The notes under the pieces were generated by a model. That model searched no databases. It saw only the letters and a program-made list of their open reading frames with translations, and was not told the origin of the DNA. A stretch of 17,950 bases of DNA. Source: Chitinophagales bacterium (GTDB taxonomy: Bacteria; Bacteroidota; Bacteroidia; Chitinophagales; CAIODY01). Position numbers and translations under genes: made by a program. The stretch spans positions 1 to 17,950 of the forward strand of contig JAHEYX010000019.1 in NCBI GenBank assembly GCA_023251415.1, given 5' to 3'. Shown here one piece after another: positions 1-8,812 of the stretch (position 1 is its first letter; each line of letters begins with the position of its first letter).

Positions 1-2
1 GT

Positions 3-44
3 AATCGTCCTAAAAATATAATTAAGAAACAGCAAGCCGTTTAA
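3..44 (+). CDS. Possible C-terminal tail of an upstream gene (partial)
   Basis: From base 3 there are 13 open codons ending in TAA (42-44), reading NRPKNIIKKQQAV. The lysine-rich end and the rho-independent terminator 54 bases downstream fit the 3' end of a + strand gene that begins outside the window. The alternative frame from base 1 closes at 19-21 and would fit the terminator almost as well. Too little is visible to name a product, and the reading frame itself is uncertain. Confidence 0.3.
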   Translation, partial: NRPKNIIKKQQAV

Positions 45-98
45 AAAAGAAAATAATAAAAAGTACTTACCAATTTTACTGGAAAAACAAACCTTGCC

Positions 99-128
99 CC
101 GATGCTTTAATTAGCATCGGTTTTTTTT
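99..128 (+). terminator. Rho-independent terminator
   Basis: CCGATGCT (99-106) and AGCATCGG (113-120) form a perfect 8-bp stem around a six-base TTAATT loop, followed at once by eight T (121-128). This is a textbook intrinsic terminator for + strand transcription. It probably ends the transcript of the gene upstream of the window and insulates the promoter at 517-548 from read-through. Confidence 0.9.
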
Positions 129-202
129 ATGCCTGTTCGAATAGTAATAACTTGCAAAATGCTTAACTAAAAATTAATTGAACTAAACTTAAACAACATC
201 CT

Positions 203-265
203 ACTACACTAAAAGAGTAATGGACTACACTAAAAGTGTAGTGGACTGGACTAAAAGAGTAGTGG
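203..265. repeat. Three-unit 21-bp tandem repeat
   Basis: Three consecutive 21-base units (203-223, 224-244, 245-265) share the core ACTAAAAG(A/T)GTA(A/G)TGG and differ at a few positions. A partial fourth unit (ACTGG) follows at 266-270. The middle unit is a perfect 7-bp hairpin: ACTACAC (224-230), loop TAAAA, GTGTAGT (236-242). The outer units have mismatches in that stem. There is no open frame of note across it. It could be an array of protein-binding sites or a simple slipped-strand repeat. It lies about 280 bases upstream of the predicted promoter, so a role in that promoter is speculative. Confidence 0.8.
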
Positions 266-491
266 ACTGGGGACAGACCTTACTCGACTGATTAAGCACC
301 CCAATCGACTAGGGAAAAGAAGAGTGTACTTTTAATTTTTCATCCGCAAAACAACAAAGTCGGTTTTACACCAATAGCGTTAAAAGTCAGCTAATAGAAT
401 TCGGCTGCTTGGCCTCACTATTTATTAATTCAATACTTTACTTTCTCAAAAATAGAAATATACTTATTATATTTTAAAATGCCAACTATTT

Positions 492-525
492 ATTTGCAAT
501 AAACAGTAAATAAAAATTTGCAATA
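492..525. promoter_or_regulatory. 10-bp direct repeat overlapping the -33 element
   Basis: ATTTGCAATA occurs perfectly at 492-501 and again at 516-525, start to start 24 bases. The second copy contains the TTTG (517-520) proposed as the -33 element. Direct repeats overlapping a promoter element are typical of regulator binding sites, so this is a candidate operator for the giant surface-protein gene. In DNA this AT-rich, a chance 10-mer repeat cannot be excluded. Confidence 0.4.
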
Positions 526-548
526 CATAAAATAGCGATATATATTTG
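517..548 (+). promoter_or_regulatory. Predicted Bacteroidota sigma-70 (SigABfr-type) promoter
   Basis: TTTG at 517-520 is followed after exactly 20 bases by TATATTTG at 541-548. This matches the Bacteroidota housekeeping consensus TTTG-N19-21-TAnnTTTG at every defined position. Transcription should start near 553-556, giving a leader of about 220 bases before the start codon at 773. It is the only good match I found upstream of the giant gene. Confidence 0.7.
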
Positions 549-558
549 TTGTAGAAAT

Positions 559-606
559 TGCAGTTAGCCAATGTTTAAAATGTTTAATGGTCTTACGCTA
601 ACTGCA
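559..606 (+). promoter_or_regulatory. Perfect 10-bp inverted repeat at the 5' end of the leader
   Basis: TGCAGTTAGC (559-568) is the exact reverse complement of GCTAACTGCA (597-606), with a 28-base loop between them. The loop contains two adjacent copies of AATGTTTAA. The repeat starts only a few bases after the predicted transcription start, so in RNA it would form a stem-loop at the extreme 5' end, a position often linked with transcript stability. It might instead be a DNA operator. No T-run follows, so it is not a terminator. Confidence 0.6.
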
Positions 607-655
607 TAAACTTACTTACCTCTGCCCCCCCGAAACCACCACCCACGATTTTAAC

Positions 656-662
656 AAGGAGG
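656..662 (+). promoter_or_regulatory. SD-like AAGGAGG in the leader, without a matching gene
   Basis: AAGGAGG is a perfect anti-16S match but lies 110 bases before the ATG at 773. The nearest in-range start is TTG at 672, which opens a frame of only nine codons and stops at 699-701. It does not set the start of the giant gene. It could drive a tiny leader peptide, bind ribosomes in standby mode, or be chance. Confidence 0.25.
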
Positions 663-706
663 CTAAGTTAATTGGAGATTTGTTTACAGGCTCAATTGTA
701 AAGTGA

Positions 707-725
707 TATAGGCTTTAAACCTATA
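707..725 (+). promoter_or_regulatory. Small hairpin upstream of the giant gene
   Basis: TATAGG (707-712) pairs with CCTATA (720-725) around a seven-base CTTTAAA loop, 47 bases before the start codon. A 6-bp stem rich in A-U is weak. It is recorded as leader structure and is not shown to be functional. Confidence 0.3.
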
Positions 726-772
726 CTGCTACTACCATACCCATGACTAATTAACCTTTAAAACCTTGTTTT

Positions 773-3700
773 ATGTGGAACAAACAACCAAAAATTAACC
801 TTGCAGTTAAATTATTTTACCCTCTATTAATAGTATGCACATTTTTTACTTTTCAAGTGAAGGGGCAAGCAACTGTTAACGTGGCTATCGCTTCGCTTAG
901 TGGCGGTAGTAGTCAAGTTGGTTATGATGACCAATTAACACTTTCAATTACAGTACCTCAATCTTCGTCTACTATTAATTATAGTTTTGATGTGAGTGCG
1001 CCAACTGCATTAGATAATAACGGTGTCGCAGTTCCTATAGCAGCACTTTCTTTATTTTCAAATTCCGCTGCTTTAACTTACACCAGTACAAGTAGTGCTA
1101 ATACAGTTACGTTTAGTTCAAGTGGGGCAACCCAATCCTTAACTTTAATATTAAACATAAAGTATGGTTGCAATTTTTATAATAGTACGATTCCATTGGC
1201 CTACACTATTGGAACTAATTCTTCCCAGGTACCTGTAAAAATTTTGATAACACAAACCTTATCAACTTTAACCGGTAGTCTAACATTCAATACTGGAACT
1301 GGTTTTACTTCTAATTCAAACAATTCAACACAAGTCGGAAACATTAAAACTTACAGCTTTGACTATGGATTAGATTATGCACATATTGTTAATAAATCAA
1401 CACAAGATAACCTTGCATTAAAAGTGCACCCAGGAGCTGTTTATTATCGTAAAGTGTTTTTGAAAAACGATGGTACAATAGCTTTTAAAGGGAAAATAAA
1501 ATTTGATGATGTATTAAGTGGTACTAGTGCATCAAGTGTTACAATACAATCTGTTGAATTTTATACTGTTTCTAATGCAATATTTAGTAATAATTTGGAA
1601 TATAATACTACTGAATCAACAAGTCTATACGGTACATTAATTAACTCAATAACAGTTTCAAGTCCAAATAATGTTACTAACGCAAATACTATATTTGGTG
1701 GGTCTATTGTTCTGAATCCTAATGATATACTTGTAATTGAAGAAAAAATACAAGTAAAGCCTACAAGTTTTAGTACACTTCCTGTTGCTGCTGATCGTGG
1801 TTGTATAACTGGCAATATTACTTCAAATATTACCTATAATTGGTTGGTTGATCCGGCAATAGCGAGTGGTTCATCTACTGCTACATATTGTAGTTCTGAT
1901 TATCCACTATCATCAAATATAATAAGAGACGGCTATGAATGTGATATCTCAATTGTTAAACTAAAACCATCCAATAACTCAACAACTCATTTATTTTGGG
2001 ATCAATCATGTGTAAATGGAAACGCCAATACAGTAACGTGGGTATATGCAATTAGCAACAGTAGTTTACTACCCGCTTATAATGTTAATGTATATTTAAG
2101 TAATCCCTATTTACCATTTGCAACCACTTCAACGCCTCCTCGTTTTTCTTATTCCGTAATTCCGGCTTCTTCAATTGAGTTAAACGGAACCGTTCTAAAT
2201 ACACTTGGTACTTATTTCCCCAATTCAAGTTCCGGATTTTTATATCCGGTAACGCCTACTATAACTAGCAATTTGTTAACCAGTGCTGATTTTAGTACAG
2301 ATTACCAAACAAGTACACTTAACCCAGGAACCGGAACACCAAATCTATTGAAAAATTATAACTTAAATTTCAGTTGGATTAAACCTAATGAAGTTATTCT
2401 AATTAAATTTGAAACCCAACGCATTTGCCCACAACAAGAGACTTCTAGTTTTGTTGGGAAGGATGATTTTCTGTTTAATTCAGGCATTGATTATAATGAT
2501 TGGACACTTGATATTACTTATGAAAATGAATGCCCATCATCTTCTATCCAAGCAGGAGCATACAATAGTATGGAAATGGTTGATAATCCTAGTATTGTAC
2601 CTTCTGCTAACGCACACAAAGTACCTAATAATCCAAAGCAGTTTACTTTACCTTCGTCACCGGCAGCTATTAATAGCCCAAATTTGCAATCGCTTGACAT
2701 TTATAATCCGAATCCTAATAATCCATTATACTATTTAACCTATAATTCATATGAAATAAATCATACCAATACCGGCACTCCTGATTTTTTGTTAAACTAT
2801 CCTACCACTAATACACCTTCTATAAATTTCTTTAGTAATAATAGTTTCACAAATCCAATCTATAAACATTTTGTAATAAATGAAATGGAGAAGAATATAT
2901 CAATTGAAGGCGAACGTAATGAACCCGATTTATTATTAGGAATTCAAAGCGGCACTACACCAATGTATATGCATCCATCAGCAGGTTACAATGGACATCC
3001 CAATATTGACAAACAAGAAGTAGAATTAGAATTAAAACAGTTAGGCGGCATTAGTAATTCAAATGAACCTTTTGCATGGCAACAATATTTTTTGTTCATG
3101 AATCAATTAATTGCGCTTAATTTAGGTACTACTTGGACAGGTGATGCTGACAATTTATTGTCACCTCCTACAGATTACGGTAAATTTAAAATTTATATAA
3201 GAACTGATAAAGGCTTATTTGTTGATAATGGTAGTAGCACAAATGGTTATCTTACTGCTTTAAATTGTAACTCTTCTACAGTTGCATCCAATTTGCAACC
3301 TGATGGTCTTACTTGGAGCTTATATCCTAATACATCAAATTTTAAATTTGTTCATGAAAAAAATAATACGTTTAATTATCAAAGTATTGCCTACACCAAC
3401 AATTACAATGAAGTATTTAATTCACCGAATGAATCGATTCCAACTTCGCTTACAAATCCTGCATTAACTAATAGTACTACCCAAAGTGAAACGCAATTTG
3501 AAGTAGATGTTTATGATATTTTGAAAGGAATTGACAGCATATACAATGCTTCAAATGCTTCTTATGCGCTAAATGTTAATAGAGTTACTGCTTCACAATT
3601 AAAGGATGCGATTGAGAATTCAAAAATTAAATTTTTATTAAGTGCAGTATGCCCTACAAGTGCTAATTTACCTGGTTGTCGGATACGTATAACTTACACT

Positions 3701-6700
3701 CCTCCAGGTACTAATTGCAATAATGGTGAAATTCCAATAGCAGAATACAAGTTTAATGTTAATGTAATGTGTCCGGGCTGTATTTTACCGGGTATTATTG
3801 CAAGGCATTCAACTTTAAAAAGGGATTTAGGTGATGTAAGTAGTTTCGGATATGAAGATGATAATAATGATTGTATAGCTGATAATTTAAATACGGTTAA
3901 TTTGAATGGTGTGCAGCCAAATACAATTAATTTAATGAATTCTTATGCGTATAAGATGGAATTGTTGAATGGACAAACTCCAATTACCAACGCCTATCAA
4001 TTAGCTCATCCGGTTAATCTAAATCATGCACTAGTTGGTGACTTATTGCGTTTTTCTGTCGATGCCAAATTTTGGGATGCCGGTTCTGGTGGATGCTCTT
4101 ATGGTAGTGGTAATTTTTATAATTATAGTACTTTAAGTAGTATAAATAATTCGCCTTATTTTAAAGCATTATACCTTGAACAACAAATTCAAGGCTCTGG
4201 AACTGCTAAGTATGAAACCCCTCACAATGGGGTTAATATGAAGTTTTTTATTCCACCGGCAACCGGCGATTTAAGCAATCGACATATTGAGTTCTTAATT
4301 CATGACCCCAATTCATCTTCTGTTTTGAATACAATTATTGCCAATACGTCACCCGGAACTTTTTACTATATAGATAGTATTAATGATGGTTCAAAGGTTT
4401 GGGCGAGATTTATATTAAATATTAATCGCCAATGTTTTAAATTTGACCGGTATGGTAATATAGGTGATTATTTCGAGGGCTTTATTTATGAGGTTTTCCC
4501 TGATTCGTTATGTACCGGTTTATCCAATGTATTTACATTTGAACCAAATCAGGAATATAAAATTGTTTCTTATTACACGTCTGATAGGAATATAAATAAT
4601 AATTCGTTTGAATTAGATCCGGAAATTACAGCCGTTGAAATGGCAAATAACCTATTTTTTACGAATGAAAAAATGCCTTCAATCGGAATACCTGTATCAA
4701 TTGGTCCACAGCCGGATAATGTTAACGCACATTACGAAGATGCCAGTCAACCGTCTAACGGTCAAGCAGCATCACCATTTACTTATTCACTCAATGGTTA
4801 TCAAAATTCATTAAATAGTGGTTCAACAGCATGGACATTAAGCGATTTTGATCCATCAAACCGTAAACTCTTTTTTTATTGCGAAGCTGATGGCGATAAT
4901 AAATTAAAAATTTACCATACCAATACCGATATTAGAAGAGTATGGCGTGATGCAGAGCACAGTTCTTCCTGTGTTAAAAGCTGCGCAGTGCATATTCGTG
5001 CAAGAACCGGTAAGTACAATAATAACTTTCCCAACGAATACCGCATACCTAAAATGCTTCCGGATTTTTTAGCACTTTATCAAGCACCTTCATCTTATTC
5101 GTTATATAATACAGTTAATTCATTTATTGCTGCATCTTCAACTGTAGGCAATACCGGCAACGTTTATGAATACCTTGCAACGGGTTTACCGGCATATTCT
5201 ATTGAGTCAGTTGGTAATCCTGCAACAAATTTAAATATCCCGAAATTTATTTTCCCGGCACCAATTCCGCTGCTTAGTACTTATTCTATGCCTAATACAG
5301 CTATTAATAATTGCAAACTATATACCATGCAAAATAGTATAAATACAACATGGTTCCCAAATCCACCTTCATCATCAGATCTTTACCCCAATCCAAACAA
5401 TTTATATAATGTTAATCCTGATATTAATAATTCGTGGTTTGCAGGAGATGAAAATTATCATTTCTATACGAAATTTTATTTTAATGCCTATAATGTTAGC
5501 CAAGGATATAACTTCGCTCAAGTAGCTGCTAATGCGTATGAAATTGGAAACAGTAATTACTATCTCAATGATGCAGGTGTTAAATTTAAATTGAATACCG
5601 GAAATGGAATTATTAATGAATATGACGCAAGTACTATTGCGGCAACAGAACCACCACTTTATACTTTAACACCAACTGCCAGCTCAGCTATTAGTGCCAA
5701 TTATGATTGTGCTATAACTCATACTACATGCATTATTAATCCTCCGAATTCAAACCCCCAATATTCACCCGCTCCTTATGTGATACAAAAGAAAAATGTT
5801 GTTTTGCAACAATTTACTTTTATAAATGATAGTAGAGTTAATGGTTCAACGAATGGAGCAGCCATCAATAGTGCTTATTTATATATCGAATTAATAGATG
5901 CAGCAGGTAATTCACATATGCCAGCCGGAATGCAAATAGATCCAAGTGCAACTATTACATTATCAATTCCGGGGTACGGATCTGTTTCGGGACAACTTTT
6001 AAGTAAAGGTATCTTTTTTCCTAGTTTTACAATCAGCGGACCGACAGGCACTTTACCAAAAACTTTAAATAATACACTTAGCTTTAGTGTAATCGGATGC
6101 CCACCATCCGGCACTAATCAGCTTATTGCACTTCCTTTTGAATTGGGATTGTCTTGTAGTGCAATATCAACTCAGCAGGATTTTGATTTGGCTACAAAAA
6201 ATATCTTATTCTATAGTGCAAATAGACCTGTAGGTGCTGTTTCTTCCAATATTACTATTCATACCGGACCCGATTTATATTTTTTATCTCCCTCTGTTAA
6301 TCTGCAATTAAATGATAATGGATCAGATGCAGTGTACTACCCTTGCCAGGATATGACTATTCATTCAAGTAATCCTTCCGTTAATGAATATGTTACTTTT
6401 AAGGCAAAGTTGAGTTTATCAAGTGGCAGCAACAATATTAGTGGTGGAATAAATACACTAAAATTAAAGCTAGATTTTCCACAAACACTTGCACTTTATG
6501 AAATTATATTGATTGCGCCAAGCACAATTGTTGCAAATGGTACCGGAGGGACAGTAACTGCAAATCCAATTCATTTACGAAAAAATTCATGTAATCCTGC
6601 TATTCCTTTATCTCCGCCTGCAATTGGTGTTACTGATAATTATGGCACTAGTATAACTTCTTTATTTACAAATTGTTTCCCTCATCCCGGCATTCAATCA

Positions 6701-8812
6701 CATATTAATGTTGTATCAACATCTTCTGGTGGTATTCAAAGTTTAAGTTTTGATTTAGATAATAACTTACTTAATTATCTATCCTCAAGTGGTCAACCGC
6801 CTTATTATTTGTTGTCAGGACAGTATATTGATGTTGAACTTAAATTTGAACCATTATGTCAATATTCAGGACAAGCACCTTCATTATCAATTAGTGGAAT
6901 CCCATATTGCTCTTCTAATAGCTCAAATGACCCGGCAGTAAATAGTGATGTAATAACTCAAACAGTTAATTTTAGCCCTTTAACTGTACCGGTAACTAAT
7001 CCGATTGTTAACTTTTGTACTAATTTAGTGAACTTTACAGCAACTCAAACAATTACAAACAGCACTTGTGGTGCAGCGAACGGAAGTTTTGTATTGAGTT
7101 CTTTGGTTATTTCAAGTCCACCGGCACCATCTTATAATGTTCTAGTGAATGGTACATTAAATCAGGTTTATACATCAGGTTCAACTATTACTATTTCAAA
7201 CTTGGCAGCAGGCAATTATCAACTTGTTTTGGTGCCTAATGGCACTTCACAATGCACCTCAGCACCAATAAACTTTGTTATTGGTGGTGGTATGCTCACG
7301 GTTCCTGCTTATTATGTAGTAGATGCTTGTAGTGGCAATTCCAATGGTCAATTTGTGTTTACAATACTCGGGGGCGTTCCACTAACAACGGGTTCCGGCT
7401 CTCCAACCTATTCGGTTGCTGTTTATAAAAATGGTAATCCATATACTTATACTAATTTTATTAAAGTACCTGTAACTGTCGATCAACCTAATGTTAATTT
7501 ATGGTCTATTCAAGGTATTGTCCCTTCGAATACGGATATTTATGAAGTGCATATAACAGATGCATCAGGTTGTTCCAATTTGCCCATAGTGTTTTCTAAC
7601 TTGCATTGTAATGTAATTCCTTCACAATTTTGTAGCAGTAGTAGCACTGCTTGTGCAGGTTCAAATGATCCACCTTTAACTACCTATCAATTAAGTAGCA
7701 CCTCATTTACCGGAGGTTTAAAAGCATCAAGTATAGTCAACTCAGCTTTTTCAAATATGTTTGCCACTAAGGATAGGCGCTATGTTTTTTGTAATACTTT
7801 TAATGTTGACCAAGCTTCAGGTGGTTATAATGGCATTTTTAATTTATCAAATTTGCCATACCTTGAATTGTGTTCAGGTGTGCAAATCAATGTTAATCCG
7901 GGTGCTACACTAATAATAGACAATTCAAAATTAAGATCCGGTGATGTTTCTTCTTCCTCTAATCAACTCTGGAATAATATATACATTAAAGACAATGGTA
8001 CTATTGGTGGTTCACTCTATATTATTAATGCTACAATTCGCGATGCTACCTATGGTGTTTATATGGATGCTACTACTATTAATGCTGCACCTAAAGTGTT
8101 ACTTTACAATTCAAAATTTATTAATAATTCAACCGGTGCATTATTTAAATATTCTGGCGCTTCTATAACAAATGCCAATTATAATCCGGTTATAAATCCG
8201 GTAAGTGGTTATCCAATAACAATTACGAATGCGCAAGGAGTTATAAATAGTTGTTCATTTTTAACGTCTTCAGCATATCCGGTTAAATCGGGTTTAAATT
8301 TGTCTAGTACAATTGGATTAGATTTACAAAAATGGAATGAATTTTATGTAGGCACCAATCGCCAACCTACTTATCAATGGGGTGTTGGCTTAGGTAACAA
8401 TTTTACCGGTTTAAAGTATGGAATTAAATTGTATAAGTCAGCATTAATTGCTAGAGATAATGTAATTGTAGGAAATGGACAATTGCAATCAGTAGGAATT
8501 ATGTTAAACCCTGAAAGCAATACGAATGTGTTGATATACCACAACGTGTTTAAAAATTCAAACTATGGCGTTTATTCAAGTACAACTTCTACCACTTTAA
8601 TGGCTAATCATCAGTTTGCGATTTGGCAAAATCAATTTGACCCGCCTAGCAGCAATTCACTCAGTTTTATGGCAAATGGGGTACGAATTACGGGCGGTTT
8701 ATATGATAATACTTGTCGCTTTGATATTTATGATAATGATTTTACTACTTTAGGTTTATACCTCGGTTTTATTTTGGTAACAATACTATTATTCAAGCCA
8801 GCAATACGATGA
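773..8812 (+). CDS. Giant secreted surface protein, N-terminal part (frameshifted)
   Basis: This 2679-residue product is the first part of a giant cell-surface or secreted protein. Residues 1-31 look like a Sec signal peptide (basic start, hydrophobic stretch, predicted cut before Gln32). Up to about 2080 the chain is Asn/Ser/Thr-rich and beta-prone; I recognise no enzyme domain. A 'GYEDDNNDCIADN' stretch at 1026-1038 resembles acidic calcium-binding loops. Two SprB-like, Ig-type domains lie at about 2085-2172 and 2176-2280, each with the ..C(G/S)..NG.F start; the first has 'LAAGNYQL' and the second ends 'ITDASGC'. From about 2360 a right-handed parallel beta-helix begins. The last codons (after about 2665) are out of frame: the helix continues in the next frame and reaches the T9SS sorting domain. 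The start is the first ATG, before the signal peptide; no Shine-Dalgarno is present, as usual in Bacteroidota. Likely role is adhesion or surface structure, by inference only. Confidence 0.85.
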   Translation: MWNKQPKINLAVKLFYPLLIVCTFFTFQVKGQATVNVAIASLSGGSSQVGYDDQLTLSITVPQSSSTINYSFDVSAPTALDNNGVAVPIAALSLFSNSAALTYTSTSSANTVTFSSSGATQSLTLILNIKYGCNFYNSTIPLAYTIGTNSSQVPVKILITQTLSTLTGSLTFNTGTGFTSNSNNSTQVGNIKTYSFDYGLDYAHIVNKSTQDNLALKVHPGAVYYRKVFLKNDGTIAFKGKIKFDDVLSGTSASSVTIQSVEFYTVSNAIFSNNLEYNTTESTSLYGTLINSITVSSPNNVTNANTIFGGSIVLNPNDILVIEEKIQVKPTSFSTLPVAADRGCITGNITSNITYNWLVDPAIASGSSTATYCSSDYPLSSNIIRDGYECDISIVKLKPSNNSTTHLFWDQSCVNGNANTVTWVYAISNSSLLPAYNVNVYLSNPYLPFATTSTPPRFSYSVIPASSIELNGTVLNTLGTYFPNSSSGFLYPVTPTITSNLLTSADFSTDYQTSTLNPGTGTPNLLKNYNLNFSWIKPNEVILIKFETQRICPQQETSSFVGKDDFLFNSGIDYNDWTLDITYENECPSSSIQAGAYNSMEMVDNPSIVPSANAHKVPNNPKQFTLPSSPAAINSPNLQSLDIYNPNPNNPLYYLTYNSYEINHTNTGTPDFLLNYPTTNTPSINFFSNNSFTNPIYKHFVINEMEKNISIEGERNEPDLLLGIQSGTTPMYMHPSAGYNGHPNIDKQEVELELKQLGGISNSNEPFAWQQYFLFMNQLIALNLGTTWTGDADNLLSPPTDYGKFKIYIRTDKGLFVDNGSSTNGYLTALNCNSSTVASNLQPDGLTWSLYPNTSNFKFVHEKNNTFNYQSIAYTNNYNEVFNSPNESIPTSLTNPALTNSTTQSETQFEVDVYDILKGIDSIYNASNASYALNVNRVTASQLKDAIENSKIKFLLSAVCPTSANLPGCRIRITYTPPGTNCNNGEIPIAEYKFNVNVMCPGCILPGIIARHSTLKRDLGDVSSFGYEDDNNDCIADNLNTVNLNGVQPNTINLMNSYAYKMELLNGQTPITNAYQLAHPVNLNHALVGDLLRFSVDAKFWDAGSGGCSYGSGNFYNYSTLSSINNSPYFKALYLEQQIQGSGTAKYETPHNGVNMKFFIPPATGDLSNRHIEFLIHDPNSSSVLNTIIANTSPGTFYYIDSINDGSKVWARFILNINRQCFKFDRYGNIGDYFEGFIYEVFPDSLCTGLSNVFTFEPNQEYKIVSYYTSDRNINNNSFELDPEITAVEMANNLFFTNEKMPSIGIPVSIGPQPDNVNAHYEDASQPSNGQAASPFTYSLNGYQNSLNSGSTAWTLSDFDPSNRKLFFYCEADGDNKLKIYHTNTDIRRVWRDAEHSSSCVKSCAVHIRARTGKYNNNFPNEYRIPKMLPDFLALYQAPSSYSLYNTVNSFIAASSTVGNTGNVYEYLATGLPAYSIESVGNPATNLNIPKFIFPAPIPLLSTYSMPNTAINNCKLYTMQNSINTTWFPNPPSSSDLYPNPNNLYNVNPDINNSWFAGDENYHFYTKFYFNAYNVSQGYNFAQVAANAYEIGNSNYYLNDAGVKFKLNTGNGIINEYDASTIAATEPPLYTLTPTASSAISANYDCAITHTTCIINPPNSNPQYSPAPYVIQKKNVVLQQFTFINDSRVNGSTNGAAINSAYLYIELIDAAGNSHMPAGMQIDPSATITLSIPGYGSVSGQLLSKGIFFPSFTISGPTGTLPKTLNNTLSFSVIGCPPSGTNQLIALPFELGLSCSAISTQQDFDLATKNILFYSANRPVGAVSSNITIHTGPDLYFLSPSVNLQLNDNGSDAVYYPCQDMTIHSSNPSVNEYVTFKAKLSLSSGSNNISGGINTLKLKLDFPQTLALYEIILIAPSTIVANGTGGTVTANPIHLRKNSCNPAIPLSPPAIGVTDNYGTSITSLFTNCFPHPGIQSHINVVSTSSGGIQSLSFDLDNNLLNYLSSSGQPPYYLLSGQYIDVELKFEPLCQYSGQAPSLSISGIPYCSSNSSNDPAVNSDVITQTVNFSPLTVPVTNPIVNFCTNLVNFTATQTITNSTCGAANGSFVLSSLVISSPPAPSYNVLVNGTLNQVYTSGSTITISNLAAGNYQLVLVPNGTSQCTSAPINFVIGGGMLTVPAYYVVDACSGNSNGQFVFTILGGVPLTTGSGSPTYSVAVYKNGNPYTYTNFIKVPVTVDQPNVNLWSIQGIVPSNTDIYEVHITDASGCSNLPIVFSNLHCNVIPSQFCSSSSTACAGSNDPPLTTYQLSSTSFTGGLKASSIVNSAFSNMFATKDRRYVFCNTFNVDQASGGYNGIFNLSNLPYLELCSGVQINVNPGATLIIDNSKLRSGDVSSSSNQLWNNIYIKDNGTIGGSLYIINATIRDATYGVYMDATTINAAPKVLLYNSKFINNSTGALFKYSGASITNANYNPVINPVSGYPITITNAQGVINSCSFLTSSAYPVKSGLNLSSTIGLDLQKWNEFYVGTNRQPTYQWGVGLGNNFTGLKYGIKLYKSALIARDNVIVGNGQLQSVGIMLNPESNTNVLIYHNVFKNSNYGVYSSTTSTTLMANHQFAIWQNQFDPPSSNSLSFMANGVRITGGLYDNTCRFDIYDNDFTTLGLYLGFILVTILLFKPAIR
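8740..8812 (+). other. -1 frameshift junction within the giant surface-protein gene
   Basis: The upstream frame closes at TGA 8810-8812. The downstream frame is open from just after its own TGA at 8737-8739, and reads RFYFGNNTIIQASNT straight into the second part. The break must therefore lie in 8740-8809. One extra T in the T4 run at 8767-8770 would read GLYLGFYFGNNTIIQ, which joins the two beta-helix halves smoothly. So a one-base loss there (mutation or sequencing error) is the simplest explanation. The new stop and the ATG at 8809 overlap as ATGA. Confidence 0.85.

Noticed and set aside
267..279. CTGGGGACAGACC as the end of a REP or transposase-associated element
   Set aside because: It resembles ends I associate with REP-type repeats, but there is no inverted partner and no transposase in the window.
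672..701. Nine-codon TTG-started frame after AAGGAGG as a leader peptide gene
   Set aside because: It is very short with a rare start codon, in a phylum that does not rely on SD sequences. There is no attenuator-like hairpin with a T-run after it.
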